DNA from: Blumeriella jaapii
Taxonomy: Eukaryota; Ascomycota; Leotiomycetes; Helotiales; Drepanopezizaceae
NCBI GenBank assembly: GCA_009599575.1
Contig: VWND01000078.1
Span: forward strand, 372,001 to 436,000
DNA: 64,000 bases
Direction: 5' to 3'
How positions within the stretch are numbered: the first letter of the stretch is position 1; the number at the start of each line of letters is the position of its first letter. The notes beneath the pieces are model-generated. The model was not told the DNA's origin, made no database searches, and saw only the letters and a list, made by a program, of their open reading frames with translations. Shown here piece after piece: positions 32,240 through 45,000 of this stretch. The position numbers and the translations under genes were made by a program.

Positions 32240-35200
32240 GTGATGTCGTACCAGCACCCTCTCCGACAAACACAGACGGCCAACCACTATCCCTCGACCA
32301 AGCGCCAGCCATCGAACGCCTCCACCGCCTCGACGGCTTGTTCTAACTCCTCGGCCGTCTTCGAGCTCAGCCGGACAAGCACGCGGTCTTCAGCAGCATC
32401 GAGCGGGTACAGCAGTCACAAAAGGGGCATCAGCGACGCAAAAGCCATGGCGCCCTCTGCCATCGAAACGCGCATAGCCAATCTGAGCTTCGAGTCGAAC
32501 CCGGATAGCGCATACAAGAGTGTACGACAGTCATTGCGCCCTCTCCCTCGAGCGCCCTCTCCCACTCCCAGTCATGTACGGAGTAGCGTCCACACGCGCG
32601 GCCAAAGCGTAGACATGTTGAAGAGCTCATTTGGGGAAACCTCGCCCAACAGTCCAACCCGAACCACGTCGATACGCCCCAATTCGATGCTTCTTAGTCG
32701 TGCCGACTCTCCCAGCCCGACCCGTACCACGTCGATACGCCCCAATTCCATGATTCTTAGTCGCGCCGACTCTGTAGCGCGCTCTGCACATGGACAGGGA
32801 CGAAGCAGCACAATGCAGCATGTGCATAGCCCGTTAACCGCCCCCGATTTACAGCAGCTGCAGCGATCCTCAACCAGTCAATTACGAGTCCTGTCAAAGT
32901 TCGCCGAAGATGCGAATCCCGACGAATTTACCATCAAGAGCCCTGCGCAGGAAGTGGTTGGCTTACATGGGCGGCGGAGACTGCAACGACAAGATGGGGC
33001 TAGAGGCGTCAAGAACAATGTTGCGCTGAGTAGGGGAAATGCCTACGGATGGGAGGGACGTAATTGGATGGACAAGCAGAGACAATTCTTGCAAGCCTAC
33101 GAGTACCTTTGTCACATCGGTGAGGCCAAGGAGTGGATCGAGGATATCTTACAACGCCCGATACCACCCATTGTACAACTCGAGGAGGCGCTGAGGGATG
33201 GAGTCACACTAGCCGAAATTGTCGAAGCACTGTACCCTGAACGAAAAATTCGCATTTTCCGGAATCCCAAGCTCCAATTCCGACATTCGGATAACATAGT
33301 TACTTTCTTCAGGTTTCTTGCCGAAGTCGAGTTACCGGATCTTTTCCGGTTTGAATTAATCGATCTGTACGAGAAGAAGAATATTCCCAAGGTCATTTAC
33401 TGCATACACGCTCTGAGTTGGCTGCTATTCAGGAAAGGGATCGTTGACTTTCGCATTGGAAATCTTGTTGGACAACTTGAATTCGAGCATCATGAACTGG
33501 AAGAAATGCAGAAGGGTCTGGATAAAGCGGGAGTCAGTATGCCTAGCTTTGGGAATATGGGGGCGGATTTTGGCGTGGAAGAAGTACCAGAGCCCGAACC
33601 GGAGCCAATTGAAAGCGAGGAGGAACGGATTAATCGAGAATTGGGCGAGAACGAAATGGCGATTCTGGATCTACAGGCGCAAATGCGTGGAGCAACCGTT
33701 CGGATGCGCCTTGGAGACACTATGCAAGGACTGTGGGATGCCGAAGATATGATCGTGGAGCTCCAGTCGAGGATTAGGGGAGACTTTGCTCGGCAAATCG
33801 CAGAATACCGTCTTAACATGCGAAAATTTGCTGTGGATCTTCAAAGCCACGCCCGCGGATTCCTGGTCCGCCAGCGTCAATCGAACCAAGAAACCTTCTG
33901 GAAGAGCAGAGAATCGGATGTGTTGAAGCTGCAGAACCTGATCCGAGCTAAGAAGGCCCGGGACGAGGTACGCATGATGCGATCTGAGCTTAGAAAACGA
34001 ACAGTTGTGGTCAGCGAATTGCAAGCTGGGATTCGAGGTTTCCTTGTCCGAAGGTCAATGGCAGCACAAGAAAAAGAGGCGAAGACTCTAGCTGGGCCAG
34101 TGAAAGACTTCCAGGCAGCTATTCGGGGCATGTTGCTCAGAAACTGTGTTGCCAACGATCATGACTCCCTTTGGCGCGAGGAGAGCTCTATCAGTACAGT
34201 GCAGGCCTTTGCTCGAGCAATGCTGACCAAACAGAAGCTTTCTTGCCAGCAAAAAGCACTCGAAGCATCAGCGCCAATCTGGAGAGCTCTCCAAGCATGC
34301 GCGCGTGGACAGCTGATTCGTAAAGAGGTCGCATTAACGAAACAGGAGCTTAAAGCGCACTCCTCTCAAGTTACTACCGTCCAGGCTTTTGCACGCGCGG
34401 CAGCAGCTCGACGCGAAGTAGAAGCGACCCTCGCCGCCTTACAGTACGCAGAACCCTCCATCCTGGAATTTCAGACATCCATCCGAGGAATGTTGCTTCG
34501 CCGAACGGTGGCTGCCGATCATGAGGTTCTCTTCTCTCAGTCGTCGACCATCACCCAACTTCAGGCACTGGCTCGAGGATCCTTGCAACGACAGAAAATC
34601 GGAGCTCTGCTGGACGGACTTGAATCTCACGTTGTGGAGATTGTGGAGCTCCAAGCTCTTTCTCGGGCTGTCCTTCTTCGAAACGATGTCGGGATAGTAC
34701 TTGCTGAACTTGAAGCCGAGGAGGAATCAATTGTGGCCATCCAAGCTGCCGCAAAAGCATCTTTGGTTCGTGCGAAATACAAACAGAAGCAACGATTTTT
34801 CAAGGAGAACATGGAGAAGATTGTTAAGATTCAAAGCTTTGTCCGAGGCCGTTTACAAGGAGAGGCGTACAAGAGTTTGACCACCGGCAAGAACCCGCCC
34901 GTCAACACCGTCAAGAACTTCGTTCATCTTCTGAACGACAGCGACTTCGATTTCAACGAGGAAATTGAGTTCGAGCGCATGCGAAAGACCGTTGTACAAC
35001 AAGTGCGGCAGAACGAGATGGCTGAGCAGTATATTGACCAGTTGGACATCAAGATTGCCCTGTTGGTTAAAAACAAAATCACATTAGATGAGGTGGTCAG
35101 GCACCAGAAGAATTTTGGTGGCCATTCGGGCAACCTGTTGGTCAACACTAACATGCTTTCCGGTAACCAATTCGACCTGAAGGCTTTGAACAAAAATTCG

Positions 35201-37327
35201 AGGAAGAAGCTTGAATCTTACCAGCAACTCTTTTTCACCCTCCAGACCCAGCCTCAATATCTTGCCCGGCTCTTTAAGCGAATCCGGGAGCAAGGAACAG
35301 CAGAGCAAGATTCGAAGCGAATCGAAACCTTGATGATGGTTCTTTTTGGCTACGCTCAGAAGCGCAGAGAGGAGTACTATTTGCTCAAGCTGATTTCACG
35401 TGCTGTCAAGGAAGAGGTCGATGGGGCTCAGTCAATCCAAGAATACATGCGAGGAAACTTCTTCTGGCCTAAGCTCCTCGCCAACTATACCCGTTCGCCA
35501 AGAGACAGAAAGTACCTGCGTGAACTTTTGGGCCCTCTCATCCATGCCAACATCATCGAAGATCCGGCCCTCGACCTCGAGAGTGATCCCATGCAGATCT
35601 ACCGCTCTGCAATCAACAACGAAGAACTCCGGACCGGTCGGCCGAGTCAACGTCCCCTCGATATCCCTCGAGAGATTGCCATCAAAGACCCTGAGACCCG
35701 CGACATGTTCATCGACCATTTACGTGACCTTCGGGAGATCTCGGATCAGTTTCTTCTCGCTCTCGAAGCCTTGCTGCACCGAATGCCGTATGGTATTCGC
35801 TTTGTATGCCAACAAACTTTTGAATCCCTCTGCGAACATTTCCCGCGGGAACCCCAAAAGCACCTGCTCCAAATCGTGGGGCACTGGTTGTGGAGATTCT
35901 ATCTTCAACCAGCTCTCACAGCGCCAGAGTCCATGGGCGTGATGGAAAAGCAATTGACTCCACTACAAAAGCGCAACCTGGGCGAGGTCGCAAAGGTGCT
36001 CGGCCAAGTCGCCTCTGGCAGGCTCTTTGGCGGCGAAAATATCTACCTGCAACCCTTGAACGCGTATGTTGGAGACGCGATCGAGCGGATCACCTTAATC
36101 TACTCGAACATCATCTCGGTTCCAGATGCTGAGAATACGTTCGACATTGACGAATTCAACGACCTGTACGCTCGAACTAAGCCAACCTTGTACATCAAGA
36201 TGGCAGACGTATTCTCGATTCATCATCTCGTCGCCGCTGACCTTCCGCATATCTGCCCGAACCGTGACGATATGCTTCGAGAAATTGTGCAAGAACTCGG
36301 AAGTGCCAACAACGAAACCGAGATGTTGGGCGTGACGTCGACCGAAATTCAAATGAATTTAAATCCCAAGCTACACGATATCGAGGATCCCGAGGCAGAA
36401 GCAAAGGCGCTGTTCATGGAGACCAAGCGATGCGTTTTGTATATCATCCGAGTCCAATCAGGTCCAAATCTCATGGAGATTCTCGTGCGTCCCATCAGCC
36501 GGGAAGATGACATGAAGTGGCACGCCTTGCTCCGAGAAGAGTTTGCGGATGGCAGCAAAACGAAAGGAGCATACTCGGATGCTAACATGATGGTGGACAT
36601 CAAGTCCATGTCTTACAAGGAGTTGAAGCGGACAGCGCTGGAAAACATCATGCAACTAGAGCAATGGGGTCGGATTTCTCGCCAGAATTATTACCAAGAT
36701 ATTCTGAACGCGATAGCTCTGGACATCCGGACGAAAAGCAGGCGACGAGTTCAACGACAACGTGAGCTCGAGGGAGTCAGACTCACGCTGGCCAACTTGA
36801 ACGAAAAGGCCGAATGGCTGGAGTCTCAGAGAAAAAGTTACGACAATTACATCGAGCAGGCCATGATGACATTGCAAAAGAAGGGGTACGTTGCTTCGCA
36901 CTTTGACATAGATTGCAACTAACAGCTGTATAGTAAAAAGAGATTTCTCATGCCCTTCTCCAAGCAATACAACCACGAACGCGAACTCGAACGATCTGGC
37001 CGCAAGCCAAAGTTCGGATCCTTCAAGTACTCGGCACGAACGCTATGCGACAAAGGCGTCCTTGTTTCCTGGAAAGGCTACGACCCTCGGGAGTGGGATA
37101 AGATCAACCTCACGATATCCTGCGACGAGGTCGGTGTCTTTTTCATTGAAGGCAGCAAAGGTAGCATTCAGATACCAGGAGCTAGCGCCCAGGTGCCAAT
37201 GGACTCGCTCTTGGCCGCCCAATTTGCCAACCACCAATACATGAATTTGTTTGAGGGTTGCATGAGGCTCAATGTCAATTTGTTCTTGCACTTGTTGTAC
37301 AAGAAGTTCTACCGCACGGATGGTTAA
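32240..37327 (+). CDS. IQGAP-family RasGAP scaffold (Iqg1/Rng2-like)
   Basis: Scaffold for the actomyosin ring at cytokinesis and septation; it binds actin, calmodulin-like light chains and Rho/Ras-type GTPases. Exons 32240-36885 and 36934-37327 meet across a 48-nt intron, giving 1679 residues. Domains in order: a Ser-rich head with a tandem duplication near 136-176; a calponin-homology domain at about 280-400 (AYEYLCHIGEAKEWIEDIL to IHALSWLLFRKG); about ten IQ-like repeats at 470-880 (ALQACARGQLIRKEV type); a GAP-related domain at about 940-1330 (YLLKLISRAVKEEV, NYTRSPRDRKYLREL); and RasGAP-C at about 1470-1620 spanning the intron. IQGAP GAP-related domains normally bind rather than hydrolyse. 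The start is the first ATG of a long open frame. Confidence 0.96.
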
Positions 37328-37936
37328 GGTTCGGGGGCGAGATTTGACAGACGAGCTGGTTTGTCCGTAGTAGCTTTTGGCGCTCTTTGCATTATGTATG
37401 GCATGGCTATGGCGTTGCTCCACTCAGGAATATGAGGAGTCAGGTGGAGGACAGGTAGGGAACTGGTGTTGGGAGTACATACGTTTCGGCTCTGAGTGGC
37501 ACCCTGGTGGAGGGTACGGTACGGTGTTGATATTACTAGGATATCCCGATGAATCGAATCAATGCCCTTGCAACCGCGAGCTTCTCCAGAGTCGTTTATT
37601 ACAACTCGGCGCTTTCCTCTCAGATGTCGTCTGAAGTCTGTCTTTGAGGGTCGGCAAGAGCCAACCAATATCGAATCGCAGCGCCGAGCAAGAAGACATG
37701 GGAAGACCTCTTTATGCTCCTTCCGGCCCTTCAGTTCGCCTGGGCTTCCATCTCTCGTCTTCGAGGCCAACGAGCTCTTCTTCAACCTTGAACGCATCAG
37801 TGCATCAGACCCCCATTTCCAACATTCCGATTCATCCAACATCTCGCATCACGATCAAACGATCAACCACATCCAGCATCCAACATCACGCTTCACTTAC
37901 AGCAATAAGAAGTAGGGATACGCATCACCAGCAAGA
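37328..37936. other. Intergenic, nothing recognised
   Basis: Short overlapping frames only. The right part is probably the leader of the GPI-protein gene. Confidence 0.5.
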
Positions 37937-38668
37937 ATGCGTGGCCCCGACCTCCCCCCGTCCCCTTACCTCCTCCTTCTTCTTTGCCTTCACCTCCCGC
38001 TCTCAACACCATACATCCTCCCCAGCATCCGCACTCAGGCCGTCCTCTCCCTCCGACAGCCCACCTTCCCCGAACCCACACCACCCCCACCACCGCCTTC
38101 AGCTCAGCAGCTCACTCAGAACCCGTCCTGCGCCCTGCTCTCCCAAGCGCTCTCCATCTGCGCCGTCCTCACGCCCGGCTTCGTCACGCTGCTGCCCGCG
38201 GCGCAGGCGCACTGCCTCTGCTACTCCAGCACGGTCTGGGCGCCGAAAGTGCTGGACGACGCGGTGAAGACGTGTGCGGATTTCGCGAGCACGGCGGCGC
38301 CGGGCGCGTTTGGTCCGCTGGTCAACCTGGAGGGCTTCTGTGAGAGCGCTGGGGATGTGATGGGCATGGATGGGCCGAAGGGCGTGCTTGCGAGTACGAC
38401 GACGGTGGGGGGAGGGGGGAATTCTGTGTTTGCGAGTGGAATGGGAGGGAATTCGGCAGGTGCAGGTGGATATGTACCACCGGTGCAGACGAGTATGCCG
38501 AGTTATGGGGGTGGGAACTCGGGGATTGGGAGTGGGAGTGGGAGTGGCAGTGGGAATGGTAGTGGGAGTGGGAGTGGGAACGGGAATGGGAATAATGGGG
38601 CAGGGCAGGGTGGTCAGGGGAATGGCGCGAATGGCTCTGGCTATGGCTCTGGCTCTGGCTCTGGCTCT

Positions 38669-38733
<65 letters not shown>

Positions 38734-39049
38734 TGGCAACGATGGATCGGAAACCGGCAACAACGCTGGAATTGGAGGCACTCCGACCTTTTCTCTTAAC
38801 GACGGATCGGGATCGGGATCGAGCACCAACGCAGGTATGACTAGCATGACAACAAGCACAAGCACTATCACAAGCACTATCTCGAGCACGAGTTCCAAGA
38901 CGCCTATCACAACCGACGTCACCATCACCGTCAACAGTGCTGGCGCCTCGCAGACGGGCGACGGCGCGGTGCGGAACAGAGGGGAGGTGACCGAGGGCAC
39001 GGTCGTGTTGGTTAGCATGGCTATCGCGCTGCTGCTTGTTTTTTTATAA
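37937..39049 (+). CDS. GPI-anchored Cys-rich surface protein with Gly-Asn repeat
   Basis: A single exon of 370 residues. The hydrophobic N-terminus (SPYLLLLLCLHLPLSTPYIL) acts as a signal peptide. A six-Cys domain lies at about 62-140, with Cys in NPSCALLSQALSIC, HCLCYSSTVW, KTCADF and GFCESAGD; it is conserved in shape among mould surface proteins, but is not the eight-Cys CFEM domain. A Ser/Gly region turns into an uninterrupted Gly-Asn run encoded by GGCAAC hexamers. A Thr/Ser-rich stalk follows, then a C-terminal hydrophobic tail (VVLVSMAIALLLVFL) after a small-residue site, as for GPI attachment. It is expected in the cell wall or plasma membrane. Repeat length is likely to vary among strains. 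Confidence 0.85.
38664..38742 (+). repeat. (GGCAAC)n coding minisatellite
   Basis: About a dozen in-frame hexamers encode Gly-Asn. They are preceded by GGCTCT hexamers (Gly-Ser), suggesting expansion of a short codon pair. Confidence 0.9.
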
Positions 39050-40766
39050 TGGGCACCCTGTTCTTCAGGGCGATCGTCACGTTTATCAGGGAGTGGTAGT
39101 TCTTGTTTAGAAGTCTTTGGTATGGTGTTAAGAGGGAACGTTGGCGATGAGAAGGGTGTTGGTAGTGTACTATTATGTTTTATGCATAGCTACTTTGTCA
39201 TTGGGAGGTCTTATAGGTATAGGTCGCTACAGATGAGATGCTTTTTTGGGGGTTTACTTTTTATCTCTTGAGAGAAGGGGGAAAAATTGGAAAACATGTC
39301 CCTTGTCTTGATTGGTGCTCTCTTATGTCCACGGTAGAGATTCCTGTGTGATCTTTCTGGCTCTCTTTTTTGTGGGGGGGGGAGGGGGGGGCTATCGAGC
39401 TGTGGGTGAGTGAGTGTATGCATGCACCTATCATTGCCAAATCTTCCCTTTTCAAGTAGCTCCAGCAAGACCCGTATCACTCACTCGTTTAAAGAACATT
39501 CTTCCAAGGGCATTTACAAGCTCCTGGCATCAATATCGCTGCCTTTTCTTGATTCCCCTCCCCTCCTTCCCCCCCCCCCCCCCCCCAAAAATGCCTTCAA
39601 ACAACTTACCTCTGGTTCTCTCGCTCCACAAAAATCACACAAGCGACAGTAGGCTCCACACTAGCACGGTCAGATAAGTTTCGTTCTCTCCAGGCCTCAA
39701 CCACAAGCTACGCGAATGCCACGTTGAACATGTAACAAGATCAAGAAGGGGATATCACATTATCTTCGTGCTTACTCCACGAACGCTCCTTTGTTTACGT
39801 TGTCACGTGTCCGTGGGGTAGGAGGGCTCGGTCAAGACGGCAGTCATCCTGCCTACGACACGACATGCTACGACGCGAACAGCGCCGCACAGATCCGGCT
39901 AATCCGAAAGAGCCGTTCGCCCTCGCGGAGGCGTCTTTTCTCGGTATGCGGGAGGACTGGGGAGAGGATTTCGATTCTCGCTTTCCGTGCAACGAACGCA
40001 CAGCCCAACGTTGGGAGGATGGCGAGCTTGCTGAAAAGGAGGCATTTCGGAGCCCCGAGACAAGCGCCTCTTTCTGGTGGGAGCGGCTCGCACGTCCTGG
40101 ATCTTTGCTGTCGTCGATCGGACCTATCTTAGATAGTCGATCGGGCGGTTTTGAGAAGTGGCTGGATGGTAGGTTGGGGTTGTGTGAGGCGATGTTGGGC
40201 AATGCGTGTCTCGAGACGGAAAGAAGAGGGGTTGTTGGCTCCACCAGGGCTCGTGGGTGTAAGACTAGTCTTGATAGTTGGTTTGGGTTTCGGCTCTGTT
40301 TGTGTTCCCTGGAGGATACTGGGTGATCGGAAGTAGGACTTGCAGTACCTACCTAGTTGGGTAGGTGATGATGGTGCACGTGACTCCATCACTTCAGCCG
40401 GCATGTTTACAGTGCTTGCTCGGACATGAGGTTGAGGGTGGTACTTTGGCTCGCCTCGTATCTTCAATGTTTCCCTAATCGTCAGTACCATATTCTGTCT
40501 GGGTCCTGAAGATGGTAAGTGCGAGCTAATCTTGACCGGTGTTTCACCAAAAATCAGCAACATCACAAACATATTTAGCCGAGAATCCGAATTCTGGAAA
40601 TCTTTTCGCTAGTAAAGTGACACATCTCTAGGATACGAGACATCCGCAAGCGAAAACGAAGAGAAACTTCCATCAGCTCGAGCTCAACCGCCTCCTCGCA
40701 CTGTCTTCCCAGAGCAACTCCCCCCCCTTCATACACACTGGTGTAAAATGCTTGCCGGTGTCCCAT
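39050..40766. other. Intergenic with homopolymer tracts
   Basis: It contains a C18 run at 39569-39586 and a G-rich run near 39375-39390. CACGTG cores occur at 39804 and 40377. The only notable frame is the orphan listed separately at 39865. Confidence 0.5.
39865..40326 (+). CDS. Possible orphan protein, 153 aa
   Basis: An ATG-started frame with balanced, acidic-leaning composition (LGMREDWGEDFDSRFPCNER, ERTAQRWEDGELAEKEAF). I recognise no family, and no signal peptide or membrane helix is visible. It lies alone between the GPI-protein gene and the subtilisin gene. A chance open frame is as likely as a gene; transcripts would decide. Confidence 0.2.
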   Translation: MLRREQRRTDPANPKEPFALAEASFLGMREDWGEDFDSRFPCNERTAQRWEDGELAEKEAFRSPETSASFWWERLARPGSLLSSIGPILDSRSGGFEKWLDGRLGLCEAMLGNACLETERRGVVGSTRARGCKTSLDSWFGFRLCLCSLEDTG

Positions 40767-42062
40767 CTAAGCCCCGTTACCGTTGTAGGCAATCAAGTTG
40801 GGGGATCCGCTGCCGGCATTGGTGACGGTACCGGCGGTACCAAGGGCTTTGATACGGGCCTGGACAGCCGCTGGGGTGGAGATGCCTTCCAGCGCAATGA
40901 GGTAAGCGGCGACACCAGCGACGTGCGGGCAGGCCATGGAAGTTCCGCTGATGGTCCTGGTCGCAGTGTTGCTTCCGATCCAAGCGGAGAGGACATCTTG
41001 TCCCGGTGCGAAGACGTCAACGACGGAGCCGTAGTTCGAGCTCGCGGCGCGACGGTCGTTGTTGTCGATGGAGCCGACGGTGATGGCGAGGGGCTCGTTG
41101 GCGGGCGAGGCGTTGGACGCGTCCTCGTTGCTGTTGCCGGCAGCGACGACGACGGTGATCCCTGCCGCGATGGCTGCGCGGACTGCGGTGTTCGTGGCGG
41201 TTGAGGGGGGACCGCCGAGCGACATGCTCAACACGGATCTGGCGGGCGCGTTCTCTTGGACGTATTGGAGACCGGCGATGACGGAAGCGGTCGTTCCTTG
41301 TCCATTCGCGTCCAAGACCTTGACAGCAACCAAGTTGGCGTTCTTAGCGACACCGTAGGTTGTGCCAGCGGCTGTTCCGGCGCAGTGCGTACCATGTCCG
41401 TTTCCGTCGGTGTTCTGCGCATTTATCAGTAGTGTTTATCACGGTGGATGTGGAGACATACAGAAGAATCGATGAAGTTGCCTCCCCAGGTGGCACGTCC
41501 GCCAAACTCGCTGTGGCTGGTAAGGATACCGGTGTCAACAACGAAGATTGTGACGCCGGACCCAGCGCTGGAGTCATAGACATAGGTCGTGGCATCTTGG
41601 GCCCGGTGGGAAATGCGGCCAAGACCATATGTGGTGCCAGTCTGAGTAGTCAGAGCCGAGGCGTACACGTATTGGTTCTTCTCAATGTAGGCAACCTGAA
41701 AATTGTTAGATGGTGTATTAACTAAAGGCAATCAGACTTGCATGGGGAGAAGCTGCAATCTCATCGAGAGTGGCAGCGTCAGCTGTGACGTGCATTCCCT
41801 TGAAGTTTCCAAAGTTGAATGTGGCTTCGACACTGCTGATTGTACCTGCATCGGGCATGGCAGCCAAGGTGTTCACCTGGGAAACACTGGCCGTGAAATC
41901 ATCGACGGATACATCCTCGTTGTAGACGACAATGTAGCTGTCCGGGATGACATCGGTGGCCCCAAGGTTGCTGATTTTGGCGTTGGTAGGGGCAGGGGCA
42001 GCAAAGACAGCTGGGGCGATGACAGCAGCCGAAGCCGCGAGCATTCCAAAGTAAGAGCCCAT
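40767..42062 (-). CDS. Secreted subtilisin-like serine protease (S8, proteinase K type)
   Basis: Extracellular alkaline endopeptidase. Exons 42062-41742, 41695-41462 and 41414-40767 join in phase 0, giving 400 residues, the usual length. A signal peptide (FGMLAASAAVIAPAVFAAPAP) is followed by an I9 propeptide (DSYIVVYNEDVSVDDFTASV to EIAASPHVAYIEKNQ) and the mature enzyme beginning near ALTTQTGTTYGLGRISH. The triad is complete: Asp in FVVDTGI, His in GHGTHCAG, Ser in GTSMACPH; the oxyanion Asn is in VAAGNSN. The first intron (41741-41696, 46 nt) begins GCAAGT, so it is a GC-AG intron; any GT donor nearby breaks the frame. Two short introns at conserved places are typical of the family. Confidence 0.95.
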
Positions 42063-45000
42063 GTTTGGCTAAATAATGACTGTTGAGAGAGACAGGAGAA
42101 GAGTTCTGATCAAATGATTCGGATGAAGGACGGATGAAGAATCAAGACTCACGGTGAATCGTCTTGTATTTGTACTTGGTGACAGCAATGCTCCTGATGG
42201 GCGGGTTGGCGTGATTACGCATTTCTGAAATCATCATCTCTTCACGATAGACTTATCGCCAGTAAAAGCTTGTGACACTTGCCAATCCGAGCCCGGGACT
42301 CCTACTGATCTTGAACACCTTCTCCAATTCTGTGGCTCTTAGAAGTCTTCGTAGTAGCTACCTTTGAAGGGGAAGCTCTTGAAAGCCACAGGCGATGATA
42401 GTGGGGATTTATTGACGTCTCCCGAGCCGGGAGGATGTGCCAGGGGTTCAAAAGCCGATTTTCGCCCATGGCGGATGTATTCGAGGAGATTGAGACTACC
42501 GCCTCTAACAGCACGTCGAGATGTTCAGTGTCCCGTGCCCCGTATCAGTGCACGAGATTGACATTAAGGTAGAAGGTTTCCGCAATAGGAACATGCTAAG
42601 ACCTTCACACACTGTAGGATTCTTGGTCTGTGGAGCTCCGCAACAGCCAAGAACACTGCACTCTGAGACTCAGCTCCTCTTGACGCACATAGACGAGCAA
42701 AATCCTACTGCCTTCATCATTATCATCGAATCGCCCAAAAAGGCGATCTCTGACGTGGTTGAGGACCCCTACGTCAAGATGCCGAACAAACACTCACCTG
42801 ATATCTGTGGGACAAGATGTCAGAATCGCGTGAACTGCTGCGCGTCAACTTGCCTCATCCAAGGTCAGATATTCTGTTGCACCTCTCCTCCCATCTTTCG
42901 CCTAGTGTATATACCTTCGTACTGTTGTAGAGCCGCTTGCGTACGGGCTTATCAGAGCCATGAGTCTTGGCATCTTGGCCGCAGTCAAGCTTCTGGCCCA
43001 CCATGTCTGTTAATTCTTGATTATCTCTTCTAAGCTTTTCGCCGACACGAGAGCCTATCTTCATACGCCTACTTCTCAAGATTTAAGCTCTCCCAAGACG
43101 TCAAAGTCCCGTGGCGCGTGTTTGGACTTTCCTTTACAGCTAAGGTTTTGACAGCTGCAATTGCCCCCAAGGTCGTACATCACATGCCAGACTTTTGGTT
43201 TTAACCACCAGAGGCATCTCTTTGCTATCGGAAGGTAACAGTGGATGACTTGCTTCAAATGGAGCAAAACATAGGGGCCAAGGAGATCAGGCCCAAGGTC
43301 AACAATCACGCCTGAAGTGCAAGCATAAGCGAAACGCTAAGAAAAGAAAACAAAAGGGACATTCAAAATATGTTTGGATGATAGTACCATGCGTTCTCCA
43401 GTGTCATCCCGATGTGTGTCACTTCGATAGTCCACGGCAACATCCAAAGGAGATTAGAGACAAGCGCCTAAACCAAGCACTTGAACTTCCCGGAGCCAGT
43501 TCAGGATGTAGAAGGACCACTAAAGCGGGTGAGAGGGCTCGGAGAAGTCCACTGACCACCTTATCGTGGCTGCAAGCCAGATTGCTAGGATATGACTGTT
43601 CAAGGCGTAGAAACATAAACACCAGTCTATCGTCTTGCACGCAACATTTAGCGCGTGCTTCCACAAGGGCGCAATAGCTCACTCTCTACATTCTTTGCGT
43701 TATCTTCGCGACCACTTCCGAACTAGATAGGTAGGATGCAAAGCCGTCCATGCCCCACGGCGAGAGGAAGATGCAAAATGGGACCTCGATGGCGAGAGCC
43801 ATGGCGCAAGATGTCCACGCGGTCCTCGTGATCACTGTTTTCGTCAGCAAGTCCTGCTAAGCTCAAGTGTAGCACCTACTCCAAAAGTCTTTCCTCATTG
43901 TCTCCGCTCGCTTCAATCATGGTCCAACGCCCGCTCTCCACTTGCTCCTACGCGTCCCACAAATGTCAACGTCGATGTTTCGAAAGCCCGCATTGGAGCC
44001 ATCACAATCACCCACCTGATCGTGTTGACAACCCGCCCACCCACCCCCCCCCCCTTGTTGTAGCATAGCCGCTCACCATATCGACCATACCACCATTCAA
44101 CCAAACGTAGATACAGCAGAGGGCAATCTTCAACGCCGACTCCCCAAATTGTCGGTGTTTCGGCTAGGCCCAGAGTTCTCAGAGCCAGTCCGTTGACCAT
44201 TGAAGCTCTGCTCCCCATGTGGAAATCTAAGATGATGCAGATATGCAAGAAGATATGACGGGGAACCTCCTCAAGCCGATGACCAGAGGTACGTCGAGAT
44301 GCTCCAGAGAGCCCTCATCGTGGATGCGACTGCGACGTTCGATCGCCGACGACAATGTCTGTGCCGAAGAAATCCGCACATCTGTATGCCAACGAGGCCG
44401 TCCTGACCTTAGCGGGTACACACACCTATGGCGAGAAAAAAGTCGAGAGTTAAGCGAAGCCCGTCAATTGTGCGTTGTCTTGGAGAAAACTCCGTCCTCC
44501 TTATGTATTGCAAAACCTGGCAGGTATGATATCCAGTGGCGCAAATGGTATAGTGGTTACAATTTGTCAGGTCAAACTGGTGTGGAGGATTGTGAGACGG
44601 GTTCGGAAAAAAACGAAAATCCTTTTCGGAGGGTTTTCTTTCCCCGCTTCGGCGGGTTTGTTTTGCACTTTTTTTGCCCTTTGATTTTGTTTTCATTTTT
44701 CGCTTTTTGGTGGTTTTTTTTTGGCTTTTTGGCTTTTTGGACGACGGGGGGGAAGGGGATTCGAGGTTAGAGTTTTAGTTTCGCGTTGGGGTTTGTTGCT
44801 GCTGCTTCGAGCGTGCGATGAATGCTGAAATCGAACAAGTGCCTAAAACCATATAGACGGCGAGAAGCGTGCAAGATAGAATGATGCGAGACTTGATTGA
44901 TCACTTGTGTTGATTTATCGCATGTTACATCCCACCCCCTTTTCGGAAGTCTCTCATTTAGCACTTCGACCACACCTCCGATACGAAGTTGAGCGGAAGG

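Noticed and set aside
43913..44421. Two adjacent minus-strand frames that might be exons of one gene
   Set aside because: No family match, no convincing splice pair, and atypical composition.
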